A DNA stretch of 64,000 nt. Origin: Hyphomicrobiales bacterium. GTDB lineage: Bacteria > Pseudomonadota > Alphaproteobacteria > Rhizobiales > Rhizobiaceae. The position numbers were made by a program, and so were the translations under genes. The notes under the pieces were generated by a model. That model saw only the letters and a program-made list of their open reading frames with translations. It searched no databases and had not been told where the DNA came from. Location of the stretch: the NCBI GenBank assembly GCA_900472485.1, contig UCII01000017.1, positions 1-64,000 on the forward strand, given 5' to 3'. Below are positions 52,516-62,971 of this stretch, one piece after another (the stretch's first letter is position 1; every line of letters begins with the position of its first letter).

Positions 52516-53613
52516 CTACCTATGCTGGCCCGTTTGGCCGCGATCCCTCAGATAATGATCGGCAACGGCGCAGGCGACCATCGCCTCGCCGATCGGTACG
52601 GCACGAATGCCGACGCAAGGATCGTGACGGCCCTTGGTGCGTACATCGACATTGTTGCCATCGGCATCGATCGACTGGCGTTCCGTCAGGATCGACGAAG
52701 TCGGCTTGATGGCAAAGCGTGCGACGATGGGCTCGCCTGTGGAAATACCGCCCAGAATGCCGCCGGCATGATTGGACAGGAAAATGCGCTTGCCGTCGTT
52801 GCCCATGCGCATCGCGTCGGCATTTTCCTCGCCCGTTAGTTCGGCGGATGCGAAACCTTCGCCAATTTCGACACCCTTGACGGCGTTGATCGACATCAGC
52901 AGCGAGGCGATGTCCTGATCGAGCTTGCCGTAGATCGGTGCGCCAAGCCCGGCCGGTACGCCTTCCGCCACGACTTCCACCACGGCACCGATCGAGGAGC
53001 CGGCCTTGCGGATGCCGTCGAGATACTCTTCCCATACCGGCACGATTTCCGGATCGGGAGCGAAGAATGGATTCTGATCGACTTGAGCCCAATCCCAGTT
53101 GGCGCGGTTGATCTTGTGCTTGCCGATCTGCACCAGCGCGCCGCGGATGGCCACGCCGGGCACGACGAGGCGGGCGATGCCGCCGGCTGCGACGCGCGCC
53201 GCGGTTTCGCGGGCCGAGGAGCGACCGCCGCCGCGGTAGTCGCGAATGCCGTATTTGACGTCATAGGTGTAGTCCGCATGGCCGGGACGATAACGTCGTG
53301 CGATTTCGCCATAATCCTTCGAGCGCTGGTCGGTATTCTCGATCAGCATCGAGATCGGCGTCCCGGTCGAGATCATCGTCTCGCCGTCCTCGTACATCAT
53401 GACGCCCGACAGGACCTTCACGAGATCGTCCTCGCGCCGCTGCGTCACAAAACGCGATTGCCCCGGTTTGCGCTTATCGAGCCAGGTCTGAATGTCCTGT
53501 AGCTTGAAACGGAGGCCCGGAGGGCAGCCGTCGACGACGCAGCCGAGCGCCGGACCGTGGCTTTCGCCCCAGGTGGTGACGCGGAAGAGGTGACCGAATG
53601 TATTATGCGACAT
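52516..53613 (-). CDS. aroC: Chorismate synthase
   Basis: A 365-residue enzyme converting EPSP to chorismate with reduced FMN, last step of the shikimate pathway. Signatures are MSHNTFGHLFRVTTWGESHG (N-terminus), RPGHADYTYDVKYGIRDYRG, GGGRSSARETAARVAAG and NHAGGILGGISTG (FMN phosphate region). Length and motifs are complete. ATG at 53613 gives the family start; a longer open frame reaches 53778. Weak ribosome site. Followed by ribB 10 bp later. Confidence 0.97.
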   Translation of the reverse strand: MSHNTFGHLFRVTTWGESHGPALGCVVDGCPPGLRFKLQDIQTWLDKRKPGQSRFVTQRREDDLVKVLSGVMMYEDGETMISTGTPISMLIENTDQRSKDYGEIARRYRPGHADYTYDVKYGIRDYRGGGRSSARETAARVAAGGIARLVVPGVAIRGALVQIGKHKINRANWDWAQVDQNPFFAPDPEIVPVWEEYLDGIRKAGSSIGAVVEVVAEGVPAGLGAPIYGKLDQDIASLLMSINAVKGVEIGEGFASAELTGEENADAMRMGNDGKRIFLSNHAGGILGGISTGEPIVARFAIKPTSSILTERQSIDADGNNVDVRTKGRHDPCVGIRAVPIGEAMVACAVADHYLRDRGQTGQHR

Positions 53614-53921
53614 GTAAAACGACCGGATTAGCGCAGCCTGACGGGCAGGTCGCGTCTTGTCACTTGCAATTGCGGCCCACTCATAGGCCAAAATGTCGAC
53701 AAGACAAAATCTTTCTTTCAGTTGCCTCGGAAACGGCGCCCGGCCTTTTTCTTCCTCAAGCATCGGCATGGTAAACAAAGATTAATCCGAATTGTGGATT
53801 GTGACGATGCATTCACCAATTGGGCGGGCGAAGTCATTATTGGGGGCAACTTCCGCCATATTCGACGTGTTTTCTAGGCTGCATAAGAAATCTTAATCAA
53901 TTTACCTGAAGGGTGACGACG

Positions 53922-54182
53922 ATGCGCTTCTTTGTAGCGACGCTTTTGGCCACGGCAAGCTTGCTTGCTCCTGTCGCTGGGTTTGCTGAAAGCGCAGATG
54001 TCGAGGCCGTCATCAAGAAGGTCGATGCGAAGAACTTCAATATCACGCTGGATGATGGCAAGAGCTACCAGGTGCCCGAGGATTTCGATTTCAGCGGCCT
54101 GCAGGCCGGTGTGAAGGTCGTCGTCTTCTACACGGAAGTGGACGGCAAGCGCGTCGTCAACGATCTTGATATCGTCCAATAA
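53922..54182 (+). CDS. DUF1344 family small secreted protein
   Basis: An 86-residue protein with a signal peptide (MRFFVATLLATASLLAPVAG, cut before ESADVE). The mature part is one small beta-rich domain: VEAVIKKVDAKNFNITLDDG, FSGLQAGVKVVVFYTEVDG. This matches DUF1344 as I recall it. Function unknown. The ATG at 53922 is preceded by aaggg. It sits in the divergent gap upstream of aroC; its transcript is separate. Confidence 0.8.
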   Translation: MRFFVATLLATASLLAPVAGFAESADVEAVIKKVDAKNFNITLDDGKSYQVPEDFDFSGLQAGVKVVVFYTEVDGKRVVNDLDIVQ

Positions 54183-54292
54183 ACACCAGCTTCGCCAGGC
54201 ACTTACCCGGCGAGAATGAAACCCAGAACTTTCGATTGATCGGTTTTAAGCAGTTGTGCGCGGCAATGATCCTCGGCTCATCCGGAACCGCG

Positions 54293-54889
54293 TTACATCC
54301 AGCCGATAATCTTCATTTCCGGATCGACCTTCAGGATCTGGTCCTGATGAATGGGGATTTCCGCCGCCTCTTCTTTTTCGACATCGCCGATCAGACGGAA
54401 CAGCGTACGGATGACGCCGCCATGCGTGACGCAAACCGTTGGACGGTCGACGGATGCCAGCCATGAGCCCACGCGCCAGGAGAGGATTTCATAGCTTTCG
54501 GCATCTTCACCGGGCGGGATGAAGTCCCATTTGTTGGCCTTGCGCTCGGCAAGCCGGTCGGGCGCTGTCGCCTTCAATTCCTTGAGTGTAAAACCCTCCC
54601 AGGCGCCGAACGACAGCTCGACGAGCCTTTCGTCCGTGCGGTAGTCCTTGGATGGCAGGCCCATGGCGCCGCGGGCGATTTCCATGGTTTCGCGGGTGCG
54701 CCGCAACGGGCTTGCGACGAAATCGAAGGGAATGTTCTCGAAAGTGAGGATTTCGGCGAGATCGATGCCATTCTGCCGCGCCTGTTCGCGGCCGATGGCG
54801 TTGAGATCGATGTCTTTCTGCCCCTGCAGGCGGCGCTCGGCATTCCAGTCGGTCTGACCGTGGCGTATCACATAGAGGATGGGCGACAC
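54293..54889 (-). CDS. Histidine phosphatase (phosphoglycerate-mutase-like)
   Basis: A 198-residue single-domain branch-1 histidine phosphatase. The phospho-His motif is YVIRHGQTDWNAERRLQG (about residues 7-24, His 10), the second His is in CVTHGGVIRTLF (about residue 154), and SPLRRTRETMEIA plus ELSFGAWEGFTL are family blocks. Substrate unknown; not a glycolytic mutase by context. Start is GTG at 54889 with agga 8 bases upstream. It begins 17 bp after fabI ends, so it is probably co-transcribed with fabI. Confidence 0.9.
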   Translation of the reverse strand: MSPILYVIRHGQTDWNAERRLQGQKDIDLNAIGREQARQNGIDLAEILTFENIPFDFVASPLRRTRETMEIARGAMGLPSKDYRTDERLVELSFGAWEGFTLKELKATAPDRLAERKANKWDFIPPGEDAESYEILSWRVGSWLASVDRPTVCVTHGGVIRTLFRLIGDVEKEEAAEIPIHQDQILKVDPEMKIIGWM

Positions 54890-54906
54890 GGTCAGATTCC
54901 TGTTGG

Positions 54907-55725
54907 TCAGTCCTTCGCGACGGAAATATCAGGCGCGTCCACGGCCTTCATGCCGACCGTATGATAGCCCGAATCGACGTGATGGATTTCGCCGGTCACG
55001 GCCGTCGACAGATCGGACAGCAGATAGAGGGCGGAATTGCCGACTTCGTCGATCGTGACGGTCCGCTTCAGCGGCGCGTTATATTCGTTCCACTTAAGGA
55101 TGTAGCGGAAGTCGCCGATGCCCGAGGCTGCGAGCGTCTTGATCGGGCCTGCCGAGATCGCGTTGACGCGGATACCGCGGCTGCCGAGGTCGACTGCGAG
55201 GTAGCGCACGCTTGCTTCGAGAGCAGCCTTTGCGACACCCATGACGTTGTAGTGCGGCATGACCTTTTCCGCACCATAATAGGTGAGGGTGATCATGGAG
55301 CCGCCATCATTCATGATTCGCTCGGCGCGCTGTGCAACTGCCGTGAAGGAATAGACGGAGATGTCCATCGTCTTCGTGAAGTTGTCGCGGCTGGTATCGA
55401 GGTAACGGCCGGTCAGCTCATCCTTGTCCGAGAACGCGATGGCGTGCACGACAAAATCGATCTTGCCCCATTTCGCCTCCAGCGTGTCGATGACGGCATC
55501 GATCGTTGCCGGCTCGGTCACGTCGCAATGGCCGGCCATGAAGGCGCCGAGTTCCTGAGCGAGCGGCTCGACGCGCTTCTTCAGGGCATCGCCCTGCCAC
55601 GTCAATGCGATTTCGGCTCCGGCATCCGAACAGGCCTTGGCAATACCCCACGCTATCGAACGGTTGTTTGCTACGCCGAGGATGACGCCGCGTTTGCCTG
55701 CCATGAGGCCAGTGGCTTGAGCCAT
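54907..55725 (-). CDS. fabI: Enoyl-ACP reductase (NADH)
   Basis: A 272-residue SDR enzyme of type II fatty-acid synthesis that reduces enoyl-ACP; the FabI fold is the triclosan target. The NADH motif GVANNRSIAWGIA (17-29), the catalytic Y159-x6-K166 in YNVMGVAKA and SAGPIKTLAASGI identify it. ATG at 55725 with agggagc upstream. It heads a two-gene unit with the histidine phosphatase. Rhizobia usually carry two fabI copies; this copy may be the housekeeping one, which is inference. Confidence 0.95.
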   Translation of the reverse strand: MAQATGLMAGKRGVILGVANNRSIAWGIAKACSDAGAEIALTWQGDALKKRVEPLAQELGAFMAGHCDVTEPATIDAVIDTLEAKWGKIDFVVHAIAFSDKDELTGRYLDTSRDNFTKTMDISVYSFTAVAQRAERIMNDGGSMITLTYYGAEKVMPHYNVMGVAKAALEASVRYLAVDLGSRGIRVNAISAGPIKTLAASGIGDFRYILKWNEYNAPLKRTVTIDEVGNSALYLLSDLSTAVTGEIHHVDSGYHTVGMKAVDAPDISVAKD

Positions 55726-55846
55726 ATTATGCTCCCTTGAACTTTAGATGAACCTGCCTATGGCATAGGCCGACCCCCGGTTCAAGCATCGTAAAGATCA
55801 TCAACTGTTAGGGATCGTAACAAAGGGTGCTGTTGTCACCAAAATT

Positions 55847-57010
55847 TCACAGGAAAAGCCCTTCGCGCATGCTGCGCATGAGATCCGTGACCTTGTCGTC
55901 GGGTTTTTCCCACAGCATCAGCCGCAATTCGACGATGAGATCGCCTTTTCCGCCATTGCCGTCGGGCAATCCCTCGCCGGAAATGCGCACGATCTGATCC
56001 GAACCGGACCAGGCCGGCACCGTGATACTGACCGGTCCGTTCAATCCTTCGGCCGTGGTTTCGCAACCGAGAACGGCATTCTCTATGGTAATGGGCAATA
56101 TTGTACGCACATCGCTACCGTCGAGTGTGAAGCGCCCATCGGTCGACAGGTGAACGGTGACGGCAACATCGCCGCGCAGCATGCCCGGCAGTTTCAGTCC
56201 CTGGCCCTTGAGGTGAAGTACCTGGCCATTTGAGATGTCCGTCGTTGCCTGGAAGCGCGCCTCACGGTTGTCGGGCAGCGGAACGGCAATCCAGCGGCTC
56301 TTCAGCATGTCGTCGAGCGTTACCGTGGCTTCGGCGGCGACTTCCGGGGTTTTCTCCGGCGGCTTTTCGGGCGCATTGCCGCCCGTGATGCGCCGCACCA
56401 GAGAGCCGAGGATGCCAAAGGCGGAGCGCGAGCTGGCTGCTGCCGAAGCCGTGGCCAGCTGCTCTTCTTCCACCTGGGGTTCTTCCGAGGCCTCGGTGTC
56501 GGGTTGCTCCTGCGGTTTTTCCGCCGGCTTTGCGCCTGTTGCCGCGGTGGCCTGTGCCTGCTGCGCTTGGCTGGTCTTCACTCCGAAAATGCGTTCGACC
56601 ATGTCTTCCGGCGATTCGGCAGCGTTGCCCTGTTGGCCGGATGCAGCGGAGGCTGCCGCTTTGCGGGCGTTGGCCCGGGCGAGCTCTTCCATGATCTTGT
56701 CGGCATTGGCACGCGCGGCCTTGGCTCGTTCGGCGGCCTCTCGGGCCGCTTGCCGCTGCTGTATGATCGTCTGTTCCTGGCTCTGGCCCTTCGCCTCGGC
56801 CATGCGCGCGATCTGATCGTAGCGGCTGCGCTTCTGGGGGTCTTTCAATGTCTCGTAAGCACGGCCGATTTCGGCAAACCGCTCTGACGCGGTCGGATCG
56901 CCAAGATTGTGATCGGGATGAGCAGTCTTTGCCAAGCTGCGCCAAGCGGATTTGATTTCGTCCGCCCCCGCATCCTTCCTAACGCCCAGCACCTTATACG
57001 GATCCCGCAT
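55847..57010 (-). CDS. DnaJ-type cochaperone (CbpA-like, no zinc finger)
   Basis: A 387-residue J-domain protein. The J domain (residues 1-65) contains the HPD motif at H31-P32-D33. Next comes a long Ala/Gln/Glu-rich, probably disordered or helical region (about 70-225), then a DnaJ_C-type substrate-binding domain (GQVLHLKGQGLKLPGMLRG ... RISGEGLPDGNGGKGDL). No CxxCxGxG zinc finger is visible, so it is CbpA-like rather than DnaJ. Start is uncertain: ATG at 57010 fits the J domain; in-frame ATGs at 57025 and 57022 exist. Partner DnaK is elsewhere. Confidence 0.88.
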   Translation of the reverse strand: MRDPYKVLGVRKDAGADEIKSAWRSLAKTAHPDHNLGDPTASERFAEIGRAYETLKDPQKRSRYDQIARMAEAKGQSQEQTIIQQRQAAREAAERAKAARANADKIMEELARANARKAAASAASGQQGNAAESPEDMVERIFGVKTSQAQQAQATAATGAKPAEKPQEQPDTEASEEPQVEEEQLATASAAASSRSAFGILGSLVRRITGGNAPEKPPEKTPEVAAEATVTLDDMLKSRWIAVPLPDNREARFQATTDISNGQVLHLKGQGLKLPGMLRGDVAVTVHLSTDGRFTLDGSDVRTILPITIENAVLGCETTAEGLNGPVSITVPAWSGSDQIVRISGEGLPDGNGGKGDLIVELRLMLWEKPDDKVTDLMRSMREGLFL

Positions 57011-57325
57011 CTTTCCCGCCATCATTCGTGGGTGTGCCCAGCCCCATCGCAGCACCCCAAGCAAAGAACCAATTGATAGCGCTTCGCCATCCTGCTCCCT
57101 GTCATGGGGGCAAGGGTGATGCGCCGATGAGCCGATCCTGCGGGAAGAGTTGCTAATCAGGCGTTACGGCGGATGGGACCTGAAGGCCTGCATTTCGAGG
57201 CATGGTTAGCCGATCGCTAACGCGTGATGCTTGGGATTTGCAGTCGGGGGCGGATAGCCGATGGCAATAGAATGCCTATCAGCGTGAACTGATTTGAGGG
57301 CGGGATAAAAAGGGGAGAAAGGCGA
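57011..57325. other. Intergenic region upstream of the dnaJ-like gene
   Basis: About 315 bp with no supported gene; no terminator, known promoter box or repeat recognised. It lies between two genes on the minus strand. Confidence 0.45.
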
Positions 57326-57784
57326 TCAGCCCGCCTGCTGGAAGCTCAGCAACTGCCATTCGCCGAGGCCGACAAGGCAGGTCCTGCCGGAGAAGTTGGC
57401 AACACCCTGATAGGAGTGCCGGCTGGTGCGGAATTGACGGCAGACCACGCCGGAGGCGTTGCTTTCAACAATCGTGTCGATCACGCCGGCGCTGCCGGTC
57501 GAGGTATTTGCCCAGGGTATGGGCTGGCCGTTGAGTTTATTAAGGTCCGCCGAGGTGACGGCATTGCGCACCGTGGTCTCGTCGGAGATACTGTCCGCTG
57601 TCACCGGTGCGGTCGGCACCGTGCCTGTCGATACGCTGCGATCCACCTTGGCAGAGCTCAGATAGTCCATGCCGCCGCCGACGCAGCCGCCAAGGGAGAA
57701 AAGGGAGACTAGGGCGACAGCCATCGTCACGCCTTTTGCAAGCTTGCGCTTTGTATGAACGATCGACTTTGCTATGACTTCCAC
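57326..57784 (-). CDS. RT0821/Lpp0805-type surface lipoprotein
   Basis: A 152-residue predicted lipoprotein with a long basic n-region (TKRKLAKGVTMAVALVSLFS) and lipobox LGGC near residue 34. The mature part contains the RT0821-like C-terminal block: VVCRQFRTSRHSYQGVANFSG and RTCLVGLGEWQLL, with two conserved cysteines. Such proteins are surface antigens of unknown role. The start is GTG at 57784; the only internal ATG would remove the n-region. It diverges from pdxH. Confidence 0.82.
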   Translation of the reverse strand: MEVIAKSIVHTKRKLAKGVTMAVALVSLFSLGGCVGGGMDYLSSAKVDRSVSTGTVPTAPVTADSISDETTVRNAVTSADLNKLNGQPIPWANTSTGSAGVIDTIVESNASGVVCRQFRTSRHSYQGVANFSGRTCLVGLGEWQLLSFQQAG

Positions 57785-57848
57785 CCGAACTTCTTGGCCA
57801 GCCAGAGGGGCCGGCGGTTATTAGGAATTGCGGAGCTTTTGAATTAAT

Positions 57849-58469
57849 ATGTCGGAAAACGAGTTAACAAGCGGTGACTTCACCGAGCAGAACGAACCTT
57901 TCAGTCTCTTTGCGTCCTGGCTGCGTGAGGCGGAGACCACCGAACCGAACGATCCGAATGCGGTAGCGCTGGCAACGGTGGATAAGGATGGTTTGCCAAA
58001 TGTCCGCATGGTTCTTCTGAAAGGTTTCGATAGCGACGGATTCGTATTCTATACAAATTTCGAGAGCCAGAAAGGCCAAGAAATTCTTTCCCAGAAGAAA
58101 GCCGCCATGTGCTTCCACTGGAAGTCGTTGCGTCGCCAGGTGCGTTTGCGTGGCCTGGTTGAAGTGGTGAGCGACAAGGAAGCCGACGAGTATTATAAGA
58201 CAAGGCCTCGCGGCAGCCGCATCGGCGCCTGGGCCTCAAAGCAGTCGCGCCCGCTGGAAGGCCGCTTCGCGCTGGAAAAGGCCGTTGCCGAATATACCGC
58301 TCGTTACGCGATCGGCGATATTCCGCGCCCGCCTTACTGGTCCGGCTTCCGCATCCGCCCGCTGTCGATCGAATTCTGGCACGACCGCCAGTTCCGGCTG
58401 CACGATCGTATCGAATTTCGTCGCGATATGCCTGAAGGCGCCTGGCAAAAGGTGCGGATGTATCCGTAA
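57849..58469 (+). CDS. pdxH: Pyridoxamine 5'-phosphate oxidase
   Basis: A 206-residue FMN enzyme that oxidises PNP or PMP to pyridoxal 5'-phosphate. Signatures: PNDPNAVALATVDKDGLPNVRMVLLKG (FMN strand), FYTNFESQKGQEI and RPPYWSGFRI, with RLHDRIEFRRD and W-Q-K-V-R-M-Y-P at the C-terminus. ATG at 57849. Complete length. Divergent from the lipoprotein gene, with which the spacing is 64 bp. Confidence 0.97.
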   Translation: MSENELTSGDFTEQNEPFSLFASWLREAETTEPNDPNAVALATVDKDGLPNVRMVLLKGFDSDGFVFYTNFESQKGQEILSQKKAAMCFHWKSLRRQVRLRGLVEVVSDKEADEYYKTRPRGSRIGAWASKQSRPLEGRFALEKAVAEYTARYAIGDIPRPPYWSGFRIRPLSIEFWHDRQFRLHDRIEFRRDMPEGAWQKVRMYP

Positions 58470-58472
58470 ACC

Positions 58473-59531
58473 TTACGCTGGCTCCTGGCGCCCCATCAGC
58501 CGCATGGGGATGCCGGATGCAAGTGCCGACGCATAGCGAGGCTTCTGATAATGACCGTTCAGCGACAGCCGCGGCAGCAATAGCGGCGAGTTGCCGTTTA
58601 CTGCCGTGATCGTACCGGGGCGCGTGGTGACGCCGACGGAAAAGCCGAGCTCTGCCGCAAGCCGGCCCTCGCGCTGCGAGACTGCCTCGTTCGTGCCATA
58701 GGGATAGGCGATTGTGGTTGGCCGCTTTCCGGTGATGTCGGCGACATAGTCGGCCGAGAGTGCTATTTCCGCGGCCGCCTCTGCTTCGGGGAGCCTTGCC
58801 AATGCCCGATGGCTCACCGTATGAGCGCCGAGGGAGGCAAGGGGATGGCGGGCGAGCTGCCGCAATTCGTTCCGATCCATGATCGACGCACGGACGATGT
58901 CGAGCGGCTCCAGGCCGTGACCCCGCGCAAGCTCATCGATCCGGCTGACGGCTTCGCTTTCCTCATGATTGTGGACAAAGGCGGCGAAGCGGGCAAATGC
59001 GGCATGCTTGTGGCTGTTCTTGCCGAGTGGCAGGAACTCGTCTCCCGACCCGAAATCGAATGTCAGACGCTCAAGCCGGCCAAGCAGTTCGGCCAGCGTT
59101 TCCCACCATATGCTATGGGTCCGCTCCGAAAGCCCCTGCGCGACGAAGACGGTGAAGGGCACATCGTGGCGCGCGAAGATTGGCAGGGCGTGATCGAGAT
59201 TGTCCCGGTTGCCGTCGTCGAGCGTAAAGGCGACGAAGGGTGGTGTGCCGGCAGCGCCTTTTGCTCGTGATGGAAGAGCGTCGAGTGCGATGAACTCGTA
59301 ACCGTCCTGTTTCAGCCGGGCGACCGCCTGATCGAGAAAGTCGGGCGAGACCTCCAGATGCGCATTGGGCGCAAAACGGCGGGGGAGGGCAGGGCGGACG
59401 TGATGAAGGGTGAAGATCGTGCCGAGACCGGCAACATCGCGCATCAGTCCCGCACCCTTCAAGATTGCGGCAGCCTCAAGCCCGCTTGAGATCATCGTGC
59501 GCTTAAGGCGGACCTTGATGCCCTGTTCCAT
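58473..59531 (-). CDS. Polysaccharide deacetylase (NodB-like, CE4)
   Basis: A 352-residue carbohydrate esterase family 4 protein. The metal motif appears as FVAFTLDDGNRDNLDHALP (TFDDG is TLDDG here) and the His pair as GAHTVSHRALARL, in the standard NodB order. Before it lies an N-terminal ~90-residue region. It has no signal peptide or TM helix, so it may act on cytoplasmic or lipid-linked sugars. Substrate unknown. Start at 59531 (ATG, weak ribosome site); ATG at 59495 is the alternative. It is convergent with pdxH, ending 3 bp after its stop. Confidence 0.87.
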   Translation of the reverse strand: MEQGIKVRLKRTMISSGLEAAAILKGAGLMRDVAGLGTIFTLHHVRPALPRRFAPNAHLEVSPDFLDQAVARLKQDGYEFIALDALPSRAKGAAGTPPFVAFTLDDGNRDNLDHALPIFARHDVPFTVFVAQGLSERTHSIWWETLAELLGRLERLTFDFGSGDEFLPLGKNSHKHAAFARFAAFVHNHEESEAVSRIDELARGHGLEPLDIVRASIMDRNELRQLARHPLASLGAHTVSHRALARLPEAEAAAEIALSADYVADITGKRPTTIAYPYGTNEAVSQREGRLAAELGFSVGVTTRPGTITAVNGNSPLLLPRLSLNGHYQKPRYASALASGIPMRLMGRQEPA

Positions 59532-59758
59532 GCGGCTCGACCCGGTTGACCAATGTCAACGCTGTAGCGCATCCCCGTTAAACCTTACTGAATCTTTGCC
59601 ATAATTTCCAATGCGTTAATGCTTATTTTACCAGGAAAGGCAAAATTGAAGAACTATCGAGGCTGTTGCCTCAATATCGCACCGATATCAGGCTTCTTGT
59701 CGCAAAATCGTACAGGGATTGATGCGGTGTGTTGGCATTCTTTCGGTTGGGGACAATT

Positions 59759-61066
59759 ATGAAACGACTTTTGATGGCTTTGTCTGCGGCCGTCTTGCTG
59801 TTGAGCGCTCCCGTGGCGAGCTTCGCTGGCAGCGCCTATTTCATCATGGATGCAAAGACCGGCAAGGTGCTGACATCCAGCAATGCGGATGACCTCAACC
59901 ATCCGGCATCGCTGACCAAGATGATGACCTTGTATATGACCTTCGAGGCGATCAGCCGCGGCAAGCTGGGCTGGAATACCAGGATCCCGGTCTCGCGTTT
60001 CGCCGCCGCCAAGCCGCCGACCAAGCTCGGCTTGAAGCCCGGCGGTACGGTGACCGTCCGCGAAGCCGTCGATGGCATGATCATCAAGTCTGCAAACGAC
60101 GCCGCAACCGCCATGGCGGAAGCGCTTGGCGGCAGCGAAAGCGGCTTTGCGCGGATGATGACGCAGAAGGCGCGCGAACTCGGCATGCGCCGCACCACCT
60201 TCCTGAATGCCTCGGGCCTTCCGAACATGCAGCAGTGGACGACAGCGCGAGATATGTCGACGCTCGCCGTCGCGCTCATCAACAACTATCCCCAGGAATA
60301 CCGGCTCTTCTCGCAGACGAGCTTTAACTACCGCGGCCATTACGTGCGCGGGCACAACAACCTGATGTATCGCTATGAAGGCATGGACGGCATCAAGACC
60401 GGCTATACCAATGCATCCGGCTTCAACCTCGTCAGCGCCGTGCGCCAGGGCAATCGCCGCGTGATCGGCGTCGTCATGGGCGGCGCCACCGCACGTGGCC
60501 GCGATGCGATGATGGCGTCGCTGCTGGATCGCTATGTGCCCAAGGCAGCCCCCGTCGCAACATCGCGTCTGATGGCGAGCGTCGGCGGCGGCAAGATGGC
60601 CAAGCAGGTTGAAGTGGCGTCTGCATCGGACGATGTTGCCGTGGATGTCGATACGCAGACCACCGCAGCCACCCCGCGCAAACGCGCTGAGGTCGTTCCG
60701 ATGGCATTCGCTGCCGCCTCGAACGTTACCGTGCCGATGGATCGACCGGCTGCGATGGATGAGATCTTGGTCGACAATAAGCAGACGGCAACCGCCAGCA
60801 AGCCGATGGTATCCGGAAGCTGGCAGGTGCAGATCGCGGCGACACCAACCGCCCAGGCTGCCAAGGATCTTCTCTCGGAAGCGAAGTCCAAGGCCGGCAA
60901 TGCGCTCGCCAATGCCTCGCCCTATACCGAGGCCGTCGGCAAGGGAGCCAGCACGGTCTACCGCGCCCGCTTCACCGGCTTTGCAAGCCGCGACGATGCG
61001 AATTCCGCCTGCTCGGCGTTGAAGCGTAAGGACTTCGATTGCATGCTGCTGCCAAGCAAGGGCTGA
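59759..61066 (+). CDS. D-alanyl-D-alanine carboxypeptidase with SPOR domain
   Basis: A 435-residue penicillin-binding protein of the DacA type (S11). The signal peptide (MKRLLMALSAAVLLLSAPVAS, to about 24) is followed by the transpeptidase motifs S51-L-T-K54, S111-A-N113 and K213-T-G215. It trims the terminal D-Ala from peptidoglycan pentapeptides. After a low-complexity linker (about 300-350) the C-terminal ~80 residues are a SPOR domain (WQVQIAATPTAQAAKDLL ... YRARFTGFASRDDANSA) that binds denuded glycan at division sites. ATG at 59759 has ggggac upstream. A perfect terminator follows. Confidence 0.95.
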   Translation: MKRLLMALSAAVLLLSAPVASFAGSAYFIMDAKTGKVLTSSNADDLNHPASLTKMMTLYMTFEAISRGKLGWNTRIPVSRFAAAKPPTKLGLKPGGTVTVREAVDGMIIKSANDAATAMAEALGGSESGFARMMTQKARELGMRRTTFLNASGLPNMQQWTTARDMSTLAVALINNYPQEYRLFSQTSFNYRGHYVRGHNNLMYRYEGMDGIKTGYTNASGFNLVSAVRQGNRRVIGVVMGGATARGRDAMMASLLDRYVPKAAPVATSRLMASVGGGKMAKQVEVASASDDVAVDVDTQTTAATPRKRAEVVPMAFAAASNVTVPMDRPAAMDEILVDNKQTATASKPMVSGSWQVQIAATPTAQAAKDLLSEAKSKAGNALANASPYTEAVGKGASTVYRARFTGFASRDDANSACSALKRKDFDCMLLPSKG

Positions 61067-61087
61067 GTATAAACCCAATTGTATAAA

Positions 61088-61127
61088 GTCGAGCCGGCGG
61101 AGCAATCTCCGCCGGCTCGACTTTTTT
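61088..61127 (+). terminator. Rho-independent terminator
   Basis: Perfect 14-bp stem gtcgagccggcgga (61088-61101) / tccgccggctcgac (61108-61121), loop gcaatc, followed by tttttt. Ends the carboxypeptidase transcript. Confidence 0.95.
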
Positions 61128-61173
61128 GCCGGAATCGTTCATTGATGTTGAGAACATAAGAGGAACGATTTCG

Positions 61174-61479
61174 ATGCTGAAAGATCTGATGACGCAATTC
61201 GAAAGGGCGTCGGCGAGTTACGCCGCTGACAACGGCATGGAACGCGACGACGATTGGTTCGTCCTGAAACTCCAGGAAGAAATGGGCGAGTTGGTCCAGA
61301 TCTGGAATAGGATTACTGGCCGTGGACGCCGCAAGGGCATGAGCGACGCGGATCTCGCGACGGCGCTTGCCGATGAAACGGCCGATGTGCTCGGCCATAT
61401 TCTTCTATTCGCGCATCGCAACGGCCTCGATCTGCCGGCCGCCGTCGAGCGCAAGTGGCTCTTTCGCCCTCAGGCGTAG
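61174..61479 (+). CDS. MazG-like nucleotide pyrophosphohydrolase
   Basis: A 101-residue all-alpha NTP-PPase. The catalytic metal sites are E35-E36-x2-E39 (LQEEMGELVQ) and E68-x2-D71 (ADETADVLGHIL), the MazG/HisE/dUTPase EExxE...ExxD pattern. It likely hydrolyses non-canonical or excess dNTPs; the substrate is not readable. ATG at 61174 follows aagaggaacg. The open frame starts within the preceding terminator. Convergent with tldD. Confidence 0.87.
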   Translation: MLKDLMTQFERASASYAADNGMERDDDWFVLKLQEEMGELVQIWNRITGRGRRKGMSDADLATALADETADVLGHILLFAHRNGLDLPAAVERKWLFRPQA

Positions 61480-61492
61480 CAGGCCGGGGTGG

Positions 61493-62908
<1,416 letters not shown>

Positions 62909-62971
62909 GGATCAGGTGCTCCGTTCAGAGCCGATGTAGGCTTCGCACCGCGCAAGAGCAAGCCCATCCGG